DNA of 64,000 nucleotides from Listeria kieliensis. GTDB taxonomy: Bacteria > Bacillota > Bacilli > Lactobacillales > Listeriaceae. The notes beneath the pieces are model-generated. The model was not told where the DNA came from and did no database searches. It was given only the letters and a program-made list of their open reading frames with translations. Of this stretch, positions 1-9,926 are shown piece by piece. The position numbers were made by a program, and so were the translations under genes. Where the stretch lies: assembly GCF_003369925.1 (NCBI RefSeq), contig NZ_LARY01000002.1, forward strand, positions 558,001 to 622,000, in the 5' to 3' direction. How positions within the stretch are numbered: the stretch's first letter is position 1; each line of letters opens with the position of its first letter.

Positions 1-600
1 TCCTGCAAGATTTTCTTTCGCAATCGCATTGACTTTATCAAGGAAAGTTTGAATTTTTGCGAAGTGCTTACCCATGGCGCCAAAGGTCAACATCACAATC
101 AAAACGACGAGTACAACAAGGAGAATGATTACCCACCAAAGTGCAGGCAAAGTCACCATCGCAAGCACAAAACTTCCGATAAACATGATCGGAATACGCG
201 TCAACGATTGAAGTGACAACATCACGAGATTCTGCACCTGCGTAATGTCATTCGTTTGTCGTACAACCAGGTTCCCCGTTGAGAACCGCTCAATGTTGCT
301 AAATGAAAAGGTTTGAACTTTGCGGAAACTGCTTTCGCGAATGTCTGCGCCTACCCCCTGCGCAATTTTGGCTGATAAAATCGTATTTAAAATTCCAGCT
401 ACTAAGCCAATCACCGCGATTACAATCAGCAGAATTCCAATGGATGAAATTTCATCCATCTTGTCCTTCACAATCGCATCCAAAACTTGCTGCAGTAATT
501 TCGGCTGCCACAATTGTGAAATAACCATGATCGCAACAAAGATTGTTGAAAAAATGGTCTCAACACGATACTTTTTCAAGTGCTGTAGTAATATTTTCAT
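1..600 (-). CDS. ABC exporter, membrane-ATPase half transporter (N-terminal part only)
   Basis: Reading from an ATG at 598-600 leftwards, 200 codons are open to the window edge, so only the N-terminal transmembrane domain is present. The start has a GGAGGGAAATA ribosome site. The protein opens [12 protein letters not shown], has hydrophobic segments at about residues 15-35, 55-80, 130-150 and 155-175, and the last visible residues are KENLAG, which in type I exporters continues into the conserved coupling stretch GIRVVKAF. Family knowledge: MsbA/LmrA-like exporters, often heterodimeric multidrug pumps. The ATPase domain and partner gene lie outside the window, so substrate is unknown. Confidence 0.85.
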   Translation of the reverse strand, partial: MKILLQHLKKYRVETIFSTIFVAIMVISQLWQPKLLQQVLDAIVKDKMDEISSIGILLIVIAVIGLVAGILNTILSAKIAQGVGADIRESSFRKVQTFSFSNIERFSTGNLVVRQTNDITQVQNLVMLSLQSLTRIPIMFIGSFVLAMVTLPALWWVIILLVVLVVLIVMLTFGAMGKHFAKIQTFLDKVNAIAKENLAG

Positions 601-897
601 TATTTCCCTCCCATTTCAAAAAAATCATACGAACGTTTATTCTACTTGAATTTAAAATGATTTTCAAGCTTTAATCCGATAAAGTTTAAAAATCAGTCTA
701 GAGGCTGATTAACTTTCATAAACTAGTCGATACAATCGCATAGGAACAGGCTTTTCCATTTCTCATTAAACATAAAATATTTTATCGAATGACAAAAATG
801 TAAGATTCATCCCCTTATTTTGTCACTTGATTCGCGGGATTAGCTTTGAAAATACCTTTAAGATAGAATACGAGAGATAAACAAGGAGGTTTTAACT
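601..897. other. Divergent intergenic region
   Basis: This 297-base gap separates the ABC exporter gene on the minus strand from the peptide-resistance ABC operon on the plus strand. It holds the VirR/BceR-type inverted repeat at 790-803 and an AAGGAGG ribosome site at 881-887. I see no clean sigma-A hexamer pair for the plus-strand operon, which fits a promoter that needs an activator. Confidence 0.5.
790..803 (+). promoter_or_regulatory. VirR/BceR-type response regulator binding site
   Basis: TGACA-AAAA-TGTAA is an exact match to the TNACA-N4-TGTAA consensus of response regulators that control BceAB-type transporters, including VirR of Listeria. It lies 94 bases upstream of the start of just such a transporter. 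No two-component system is encoded nearby, so the regulator must act from elsewhere. Confidence 0.65.
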
Positions 898-1665
898 TTG
901 GCAAATCAAGTTGTAAAAGTTGAACATGTAGAAAAAATTTATGGTAAGAAAAATGAGAATCAATCGGTCGCATTAAAAGACATCTCTTTTTCTATGCAAG
1001 AAGGAGAATTTATCGGGATCATGGGCCCATCTGGTTCTGGGAAAACTACACTATTAAATGTTCTTTCCACACTCGATCGCCCAACAAGTGGTGAAATCAG
1101 CATCGCCGGTCGAGATATTACACACATGAAAAACGATGAGCTTGCTGACTTTCGCGCAAATTCACTAGGCTTCATCTTCCAAGACTTTAACCTACTTGAA
1201 AATTTAACACTTTATGAAAACATTGCTTTACCGCTTTCTTTACAAGATGTGAAAGCGAAAAAAATCAAAGAACGTGTGGAAACTGTGGCTAAACAACTCG
1301 GCATTCAAGACATCTTAATGAAGTTTCCCGCAGAAGTTTCTGGCGGACAAAAGCAACGGACAGCGGCAGCACGTGCGCTCGTCCACGAACCAGCCATCAT
1401 CCTTGGCGATGAACCAACTGGAGCGCTCGATTCAAAAAACGCACAAGGCTTGCTTGAAGCGATGACAGAGCTTAACCGCGAACAAGCCGTTTCAATTTTG
1501 ATGGTAACGCATGACCCGCAAAGCGCAAGTTACTGTGAGCGCATCCTTTTCATCCAAGACGGCGTCCTTTACAAAGAACTAAAACGAACAGGCGAACGCA
1601 AAGCTTTTTACCAAGAAATTTTGGATGTACTGGCAACACTTGGTGCCGATCAGGACGGGGAGTGA
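898..1665 (+). CDS. BceA/AnrA-type ABC transporter ATP-binding protein
   Basis: 255-residue ATPase of a peptide-antibiotic sensing and resistance transporter. Walker A GPSGSGKTTLLN is at about residues 43-54, the signature VSGGQKQRTAAARAL near 148, and Walker B with ILGDEPTGALDS near 170. The start is a TTG at 898 with an AAGGAGG site 10 bases upstream. Four bases after its stop the permease starts, so the two are translationally linked. Family knowledge: BceA partners a 10-TM FtsX-like permease, and in Listeria the AnrAB and VirAB pairs of this kind give resistance to bacitracin, nisin and cephalosporins under VirR. The operator at 790 supports that assignment; which of the two pairs it equals is open. 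Confidence 0.9.
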   Translation: MANQVVKVEHVEKIYGKKNENQSVALKDISFSMQEGEFIGIMGPSGSGKTTLLNVLSTLDRPTSGEISIAGRDITHMKNDELADFRANSLGFIFQDFNLLENLTLYENIALPLSLQDVKAKKIKERVETVAKQLGIQDILMKFPAEVSGGQKQRTAAARALVHEPAIILGDEPTGALDSKNAQGLLEAMTELNREQAVSILMVTHDPQSASYCERILFIQDGVLYKELKRTGERKAFYQEILDVLATLGADQDGE

Positions 1666-1669
1666 TCAT

Positions 1670-3463
1670 ATGTTACTGAAACTTGCACTCTCAAGTATTA
1701 AGACACGTCTCAAAGACTATATCGTACTTCTTATTGGTCTAGTGATGGCGATTTCGATTTTTTATATGTTCGAAACACTCGCATTAAATTCTTCCTTTAT
1801 TAAAGAAAACTCGATGATCTCAGCTGTTGGCTTTGTCTTCCATGCGGGATCCGTCTTACTAGCTATCATCACGGTCGCTTACACGATGTACGCCACTTCC
1901 TTCCTATTTTCCTTGCGTCAACAAGAATTTGGCATGTACATGACCCTTGGCGCTAAAAAACGTAAAATCTCGCTCATCATGTTCATTGAAACGATGTTCA
2001 TCGGACTTTGTTCCCTTGTCATCGGACTGATTCTTGGAACCGCGTTAGCAGCTGTTGTTGGCAACCTTCTCATGAAACAGCTTGACTTCACTTCAACAAC
2101 TTATGCACCATTTTACGTACCATCTATGATTGTCACCATCATTTTCTTTGCGATTTTGTTCCTGCTTGCAGCACTATTCAACTTGTTCCGCCTATCCAAT
2201 GTATCCATCTTAGATTTGATCCACGCTGACTCAAAAGCAGAACGTATCATTATCCGCAAGAAAGCAATTGTATTTAAAGCGATTCTTTCCATTATCTTAC
2301 TTGCGATCGGATACTACGCCATGATTGACATTAAAACGACTCAATTTATAGGCATCATCGTGGCGCTCTTTACCATCACATTCGGAACTTACTTATTTTT
2401 CGCGACTTTCTTGCCGCTGATTATCCAAAAATTGCGTGACAAGCAAATCAAAAAAAGCAAACGGCTCAATTCTTTTACCTACGCCCAGTTAAGCTTCCGT
2501 ATTAGCCAGCTGTCGCGTGTGCTTGCCACCGTGGCCATGCTCATCGCACTTGGAATGGGCGCAATTGCAGTTGGATTCGCTTTCCAAAATAACGGAGTGC
2601 TTATCGCCGAACAAGTATCACCATACGATGTTGTTCTTTCTAATCCAACGAAAGCGGAGCAAAAAGTGATTTGCTCAATGGACTTTAAGGAAGACTTCGA
2701 CTATCATTTCAAAACAGATGACAAGGCTGTTTATTTCAATGTCAAAGAACTAAAGAGTGAACCACCGCTTGTATCAAGATTTTCAGCAAGTGAAGGAACT
2801 AAGGTGTATCGCCTTAAAGAAACACCAAATGACAAAAATGAGGCTTGGATTCAGTTCATTAACTTTTCCTTGCCATCATCAACACTTGGTACTCGTGAAA
2901 TCAAGTTTGTTGATGGTCGTGAATTCGATACAAAAAGCTTAAAAGAAAATACACTTTTCATCGGAAAAGTCCCTGATTTTGAAAGCAGTCTATCAACTTT
3001 AAAGAAACTCGATCAACTTGAAAAAGAGCGCTACAATGGAAAAGAAGAAATTCTTAGTAAATATGCGTCTTATTCGCAGTATAAAATCTTTGCAAATGGA
3101 ACAGTCTTCATGGGATTCTTCCTTGGGTTTGCTTTCCTAACGATGATGGCAAGCTCGCTCATGTTCAAGATCTTAACGGGAGCGACACAGGATATTAGAC
3201 GTTACCAAATGCTTGAAAAAATTGGTGTCAAACGGAAACTGCTTGTTCAGTCTATCCGAAAAGAAATGTTCTTGATTTTCCTTTTCCCTGGTATCATCGG
3301 CTTTATCCATGTAGCAATCGGAATGAAAATGTTTAGCTTCTTGCTCGTAAATCCTTATTATCGCTTCTTTATTCCAGTCTTATTGTTCTTAGCGATTTAT
3401 GGTATTTACTATTTCATTACCGTTTGGCTTTATCAAAGCATCGTCTTAAAAAAAGATAAATAA
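1670..3463 (+). CDS. BceB/AnrB-type ABC transporter permease (FtsX-like)
   Basis: 597-residue membrane protein beginning MLLKLALSSIKTRLKDY at an ATG preceded by GGGGAGTG; an upstream in-frame ATG at 1625 lies inside the ATPase gene without a ribosome site. There are about ten membrane segments in the BceB pattern: seven in the first 310 residues, a large extracellular domain at roughly residues 315-475, then three more at the C terminus. That extracytoplasmic domain is where BceB proteins meet the antimicrobial peptide. The sequence motif QQEFGMYMTLGAKKRKI after the second helix pair is typical of FtsX-like permeases. A strong terminator follows, so the operon is two genes. Confidence 0.9.
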   Translation: MLLKLALSSIKTRLKDYIVLLIGLVMAISIFYMFETLALNSSFIKENSMISAVGFVFHAGSVLLAIITVAYTMYATSFLFSLRQQEFGMYMTLGAKKRKISLIMFIETMFIGLCSLVIGLILGTALAAVVGNLLMKQLDFTSTTYAPFYVPSMIVTIIFFAILFLLAALFNLFRLSNVSILDLIHADSKAERIIIRKKAIVFKAILSIILLAIGYYAMIDIKTTQFIGIIVALFTITFGTYLFFATFLPLIIQKLRDKQIKKSKRLNSFTYAQLSFRISQLSRVLATVAMLIALGMGAIAVGFAFQNNGVLIAEQVSPYDVVLSNPTKAEQKVICSMDFKEDFDYHFKTDDKAVYFNVKELKSEPPLVSRFSASEGTKVYRLKETPNDKNEAWIQFINFSLPSSTLGTREIKFVDGREFDTKSLKENTLFIGKVPDFESSLSTLKKLDQLEKERYNGKEEILSKYASYSQYKIFANGTVFMGFFLGFAFLTMMASSLMFKILTGATQDIRRYQMLEKIGVKRKLLVQSIRKEMFLIFLFPGIIGFIHVAIGMKMFSFLLVNPYYRFFIPVLLFLAIYGIYYFITVWLYQSIVLKKDK

Positions 3464-3468
3464 AAAAC

Positions 3469-3516
3469 AAGAAGCTAGCATTGTCGAGTTATTCCTCTGC
3501 TAGCTTCTTATTTTTT
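3469..3516 (+). terminator. Intrinsic terminator of the BceAB-type operon
   Basis: A perfect 12-bp stem (AAGAAGCTAGCA at 3469-3480 with TGCTAGCTTCTT at 3498-3509) is followed by six T residues from 3511. Confidence 0.92.
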
Positions 3517-3655
3517 GCGGTTTGTAGTTGCTTTTAGAAACATCCGCATTTTTTCTTCCATCACTTTTAATCCTTTTACCCCAAATTTCTGGTTCTAATC
3601 AAGTCGCATTCCATGTTATACTGATGCTAGATTGGAAGGCTAAGGGGGTCATCAT

Positions 3656-4096
3656 TTGAAAAAAATAATCAACTATCTCGAAGGACACATTGAACCACTC
3701 ATTGATTACTGGCTATCTACTTATTATGTAAAGTCTGATGAATATGAATTGCGCAAAAACGTGGATGGCTTTTTAGACGCCCAGCGCAAAGAGACCATCT
3801 CACTATTTCTTACGGCATTCGAGAACATTCGTAAAGGGGTTTGCGCCGTTCCATTCTTTGAAGAAATTGGTGAAGATCGTCGGGATATGAATACGAGTTT
3901 TAAAGATGTCTATTCAAATTATCATGTGGTTTATACGGCAGCGATTGAATTCTTAGACGTTCAAATTCAAGCCGGGAAGGTAGACTTTTCTCTTGAAGAA
4001 TATAGCAAATTCATTTTGTTTTTCCGGAAACTTGAGATCAACTCTGGAAGGCATCTTTTCGAAGGCTTTTTACAAAGACAAGACTCTTCTTATTGA
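3656..4096 (+). CDS. Unknown helical cytoplasmic protein, 146 aa
   Basis: Not recognised with confidence. The 146-residue product starts MKKIINYLEGHIEPLIDYW at a TTG with a GGGGG ribosome site about 9 bases upstream. It is acidic and appears all-helical, with no signal peptide or membrane segment and no cysteine pair or metal motif. The opening pattern (helix ending in xLIDYWL, then a four-helix-like body) is reminiscent of the globin-like N-terminal domain of RsbR-family stressosome proteins, without the STAS half; a full RsbR paralogue is at 12888-13730. That link is a guess. It is a single-gene unit, since a terminator precedes it and another overlaps its stop codon. Confidence 0.7.
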   Translation: MKKIINYLEGHIEPLIDYWLSTYYVKSDEYELRKNVDGFLDAQRKETISLFLTAFENIRKGVCAVPFFEEIGEDRRDMNTSFKDVYSNYHVVYTAAIEFLDVQIQAGKVDFSLEEYSKFILFFRKLEINSGRHLFEGFLQRQDSSY

Positions 4097-4109
4097 GGAG
4101 TCTTTTTTT
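4080..4109 (+). terminator. Intrinsic terminator overlapping the stop codon
   Basis: The 7-bp stem AAGACTC (4080-4086) with GAGTCTT (4098-4104), plus a run of Ts to 4109. The stop codon at 4094-4096 sits in the loop. Confidence 0.8.
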
Positions 4110-4149
4110 GCATTTAAAAGCCCCGCTCTCCGTTTCTTGCAAAAGTTCT

Positions 4150-4854
4150 TTAAAGCCCATTACTTTGTACGAAAAACTGGGAATGTTCATAATGATAGAC
4201 CATCCGCGAAAAGTCAAATGGTTCTCCGGTGCTCAAATAAAATAATTCTTCGACAAATAGCGCTGGATCTCCTGTTTCTAGCTCTAAAAGTTCACTTTCT
4301 TTTTCGTCAAGTTTCTTCACATGTAAATATTTGTCAGAAAAACTGATCGTCAGTCCTAGCGCCTTTTCCACATAGTGAAACAGCGATTCCTCCGCAATAC
4401 TTCTGCTTAAATAAGGGACAAATTTCTGGCGATAATACGATTCTTCGATACACAAAATTTGGTCGTTGATAAAACGCAATCGCTTCACGAAATAAACCTG
4501 CTCCTCTGCCTCACATTTCAAGTTTGCGCGCACTTCTTCACTTGGCTGAATCAACTCCACTGCAAGAACCTTCGATTTCATTTGAAACTCTTTTAGATCT
4601 GCTGTAAAACCTTGGCTCTCTAAAAAATTGATGTAGCCTGTCCTTTTCCTACGCCGAACGAAAACACCGCTACCTTGAATTTGATAGATTACGCCACGTT
4701 TTTCTAAAATATTGAGTGCCTTGACAATCGTACTTTTACTAACATCGTATTGTTTCATTAAATCTTGAAAAGTCGGCAACTTATCGCCTTGTTGCAAGTG
4801 GTTATCAATAATATTCTGTTCAATTTGTTCCACTACTTTTTGATACTTCGACAT
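4150..4854 (-). CDS. GntR-family regulator with UTRA domain (HutC/TreR type)
   Basis: 234-residue repressor. Residues 1-68 form the GntR winged helix (KLPTFQDLMKQYDVSKSTIVKALNILEKRG region) and residues about 85-228 a UTRA effector domain, which in this family binds a sugar phosphate. It is divergent from, and its promoter overlaps, the promoter of the beta-glucoside PTS operon, so it almost certainly regulates that operon and itself. The expected inducer is a phosphorylated beta-glucoside, by analogy with family members such as GmuR and TreR. The ATG at 4852-4854 has a GGGGAGAG ribosome site. Confidence 0.9.
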   Translation of the reverse strand: MSKYQKVVEQIEQNIIDNHLQQGDKLPTFQDLMKQYDVSKSTIVKALNILEKRGVIYQIQGSGVFVRRRKRTGYINFLESQGFTADLKEFQMKSKVLAVELIQPSEEVRANLKCEAEEQVYFVKRLRFINDQILCIEESYYRQKFVPYLSRSIAEESLFHYVEKALGLTISFSDKYLHVKKLDEKESELLELETGDPALFVEELFYLSTGEPFDFSRMVYHYEHSQFFVQSNGL

Positions 4855-4903
4855 CTCAATTCTCTCCCCGCTGTTTTCCCGCTCATATTATTTATCCTCC
4901 CCA

Positions 4904-4967
4904 ATTATATAAAAAAGAAGCGGGATTGACAAATTGTGCGCGTTGAATTAAAATGTACATGCACAAT
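4904..4967. promoter_or_regulatory. Overlapping divergent promoters and putative GntR operator
   Basis: Plus strand: TTGACA at 4926-4931, 17-base spacer, TAAAAT at 4949-4954. Minus strand: TTGTCA (reverse of 4927-4932), 17-base spacer, TATAAT (reverse of 4904-4909). The two -35 hexamers therefore overlap almost completely. An inverted repeat ATTGTGC (4933-4939) and GCACAAT (4961-4967) brackets the plus-strand -10 and is the best operator candidate. Because the plus promoter covers 4936, the longer reading frame that begins there cannot be the start of the PTS gene. Confidence 0.8.
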
Positions 4968-4992
4968 ATTTTTGAAAGGGGTTTCAGTAAAG

Positions 4993-8354
<3,362 letters not shown>

Positions 8355-8393
8355 AACCCGCAAGTTTCCCTTCTGCGAATTAATGCCCCTAAC

Positions 8394-8455
8394 AATAAAC
8401 AAAAATCGAGTGAAGCCTACATTTTAAGTAGCCCTTCACTCGATTTTTGTTTATT
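8394..8455 (+). terminator. Intrinsic terminator of the beta-glucoside operon
   Basis: A near-perfect 22-bp inverted repeat (8394-8415 with 8434-8455), AT-rich outside and GC-richer inside, with A and T tracts on either side. It can work in both directions. Confidence 0.88.
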
Positions 8456-8543
8456 AACACTTAGATTGCCCTTCATTATACATTCAGTTACAATAGCTTA
8501 AAAGCCATATTAATTGAATTCCTTAGTTGAAAGGGTGAACAAC

Positions 8544-9518
8544 TTGAAAATTTTAGTTACTGGCGGTTCAGGCTTCATCGGAAGTCATTTCTTGCGCCAA
8601 TATGTCCAGTCAAATCCAAATCATACGTTTTTCAACCTAGACAAGCTGACCTATGCCAGTACGCCTATAAACGAAGAACTGCAACACTATCCCAATTACC
8701 AATTTGGTGAAATCGACCTTTACGATGCCGCTTCGACAGCAGAAGCCATCCAAAATTTCGCTCCCGATACCATCGTTCACTTTGCCGCTGAAACACACGT
8801 TGACCGCAGCATTAATGACGGGCGTCCCTTTTTGCATAGCAACATCGAAGGCACTTATAACTTGCTTGTCGCCGCACGTGACTTTTGGAAAGACGATCTC
8901 GCCAACAAGCGGTTTCACTTTATCAGCACAGATGAAATCTTTGGTTCAATCGAAACAGGGAGTTTTGATGAAAATTCGCCGATTCAGCCGCAAAATGTCT
9001 ATTCGGCTAGCAAAGCATCTGCCCATCAGCTCGTCTTAGCTTTCCAAAATACCTATCAAATGCCCATCTCAATTTCAATCTGTAGCAATAACTTTGGCCC
9101 TTTCCAAAACTGCGAAAAATTCATTCCAACGTTGATCGAAAATGCCCTAGCTAAAAAACCAATTCCTATTTATGGTAGCGGCTTAAATGTCCGTGACTGG
9201 ATCTATGTGGAAGACCATTGCCGTGCGATTTGGGAGATTATTACGACGCCTACTTTTTGTTTTGAAACCTTCAATATTAGCGCTCAAAACAGATATACCA
9301 ACCTTGAAATCACCCAAAAAGTTCTTATACAGCTCTCTAAAGAAACAGGCGAACACTATTTCCAATTAATCAAGCATGTTGAAGATCGCAAAGGGCATGA
9401 TTTAAGATACGCCCTTAATCCTGCAAAATTTTTGCGATGTGCCAACTGGCGTCCTCAATTTTCATTAGAAGCAGGATTAGAAAAAACGATTGACTTTTAC
9501 TTGCATCGAAATAATTAA
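8544..9518 (+). CDS. dTDP-glucose 4,6-dehydratase-like NAD-dependent sugar epimerase/dehydratase
   Basis: 325-residue extended SDR enzyme. The Rossmann NAD motif GGSGFIGSH is at residues 7-15, the substrate-site triad STDEIFGS is about residue 120 and the catalytic YSASK about residue 145. RmlB-type dehydratases use the D-E pair of that TDE motif. The chosen start is the TTG at 8544, 6 bases after AAAGGGTG, which puts the NAD motif at the N terminus; an upstream in-frame TTG at 8514 lacks a site. Normally rmlB lies in an rmlACBD cluster, but here it stands alone between two terminator-like hairpins. The substrate is therefore uncertain: dTDP-glucose or another nucleotide sugar. Confidence 0.85.
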   Translation: MKILVTGGSGFIGSHFLRQYVQSNPNHTFFNLDKLTYASTPINEELQHYPNYQFGEIDLYDAASTAEAIQNFAPDTIVHFAAETHVDRSINDGRPFLHSNIEGTYNLLVAARDFWKDDLANKRFHFISTDEIFGSIETGSFDENSPIQPQNVYSASKASAHQLVLAFQNTYQMPISISICSNNFGPFQNCEKFIPTLIENALAKKPIPIYGSGLNVRDWIYVEDHCRAIWEIITTPTFCFETFNISAQNRYTNLEITQKVLIQLSKETGEHYFQLIKHVEDRKGHDLRYALNPAKFLRCANWRPQFSLEAGLEKTIDFYLHRNN

Positions 9519-9530
9519 TTTTTAGCCGCG

Positions 9531-9575
9531 GCAGATAAATACAAACTTTTTTCAAGCCATTTTATCTGCTTTCTG
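9531..9575 (+). terminator. Hairpin after the sugar dehydratase gene
   Basis: GCAGATAAA (9531-9539) pairs with TTTATCTGC (9561-9569). The following T tract is interrupted, so this is a weaker terminator. Confidence 0.5.
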
Positions 9576-9692
9576 GCTTTCTTTTTTATTTTCTAGCCTT
9601 ACAAATTTTTTTCTTGATAAAAACATAACTTTATTACAAGAGGGGGATGCCTTATGGTTTTTCTTTGCATGCTCCCTAGAAAGGGCATCTCA

Positions 9693-9779
9693 ATGTCTGT
9701 TTATGAAGCGCTAGCACTCATGATCGCATTTGCGACACTTGTGCTACTTATTCGTGACAGAAATGCCCATAAAAAATAA
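9693..9779 (+). CDS. Putative holin-like type I toxin (TxpA/Hol-Tox family), 28 aa
   Basis: A tiny membrane peptide too short for ordinary gene calling. It starts MSVYEALALMIAFATLV, the hallmark of the holin-like toxin family related to TxpA of Bacillus subtilis, and ends in the charged tail RDRNAHKK. One transmembrane helix covers residues 4-20. The ATG at 9693 has an AAAGGG site 7 bases upstream; an in-frame ATG at 9654 with GAGGGGG would add 13 residues, so the longer form is also possible. Family knowledge: such peptides insert in the membrane and are toxic unless silenced by an antisense RNA that overlaps the 3' end of their mRNA. Exactly such an RNA is predicted here on the opposite strand. 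Confidence 0.75.
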   Translation: MSVYEALALMIAFATLVLLIRDRNAHKK

Positions 9780-9811
9780 CCTACCATAAGCCGAGCAAGC
9801 TTGGTAGGTTA
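9777..9811 (-). terminator. Terminator of the antisense RNA
   Basis: TAACCTACC (9777-9785) pairs with GGTAGGTTA (9803-9811), with extra inner pairing AAGC/GCTT. Six A residues at 9771-9776 are a U tract in the minus direction. The plus strand has no T run here. Confidence 0.75.
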
Positions 9812-9850
9812 TCCAACTAAGTTTAGCCGCCATCTTAAATGGTGCTTCGC

Positions 9851-9880
9851 AAGAGAGCTGTGTCCCCCACAGCTCTCTTT
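9851..9880 (+). terminator. Terminator of the toxin mRNA
   Basis: A perfect 12-bp GC-rich stem (AAGAGAGCTGTG at 9851-9862 with CACAGCTCTCTT at 9868-9879) and a 5-base loop. The T tract after it is short, so the stability of the stem must do most of the work. In the antisense RNA it forms a 5' stem-loop. Confidence 0.65.
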
Positions 9881-9888
9881 CCACTCAA

Positions 9889-9917
9889 ATATTAACAGCT
9901 TCTTCTCTCCTCGTCAA
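9889..9917 (-). promoter_or_regulatory. Promoter of the antisense RNA
   Basis: Read on the minus strand: TTGACG (9917-9912), exactly 17 bases, TAATAT (9894-9889). It lies only 10 bases past the stop codon of the amidohydrolase gene on the same strand, so readthrough from that operon would also add antisense RNA. Confidence 0.75.
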
Positions 9918-9926
9918 CTCTCTAAG

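Larger units (their letters stand above)
9771..9882 (-). ncRNA. Predicted antisense antitoxin RNA (RatA/SR4-like role)
   Basis: A consensus sigma-A promoter on the minus strand (9889-9917) should start RNA near 9882. A hairpin at 9777-9811 followed by six Us in this direction (9776-9771) should end it, giving about 112 nt. The RNA is fully complementary to the 3' untranslated region and the last codons of the toxin mRNA, the geometry of TxpA/RatA and BsrG/SR4 pairs. Inferred from sequence signals only. Confidence 0.65.

Noticed and set aside
4936-4992. Longer N terminus for the beta-glucoside PTS protein
   Set aside because: The extension lies inside the promoter (between the -35 and the -10) and ahead of the ribosome site.
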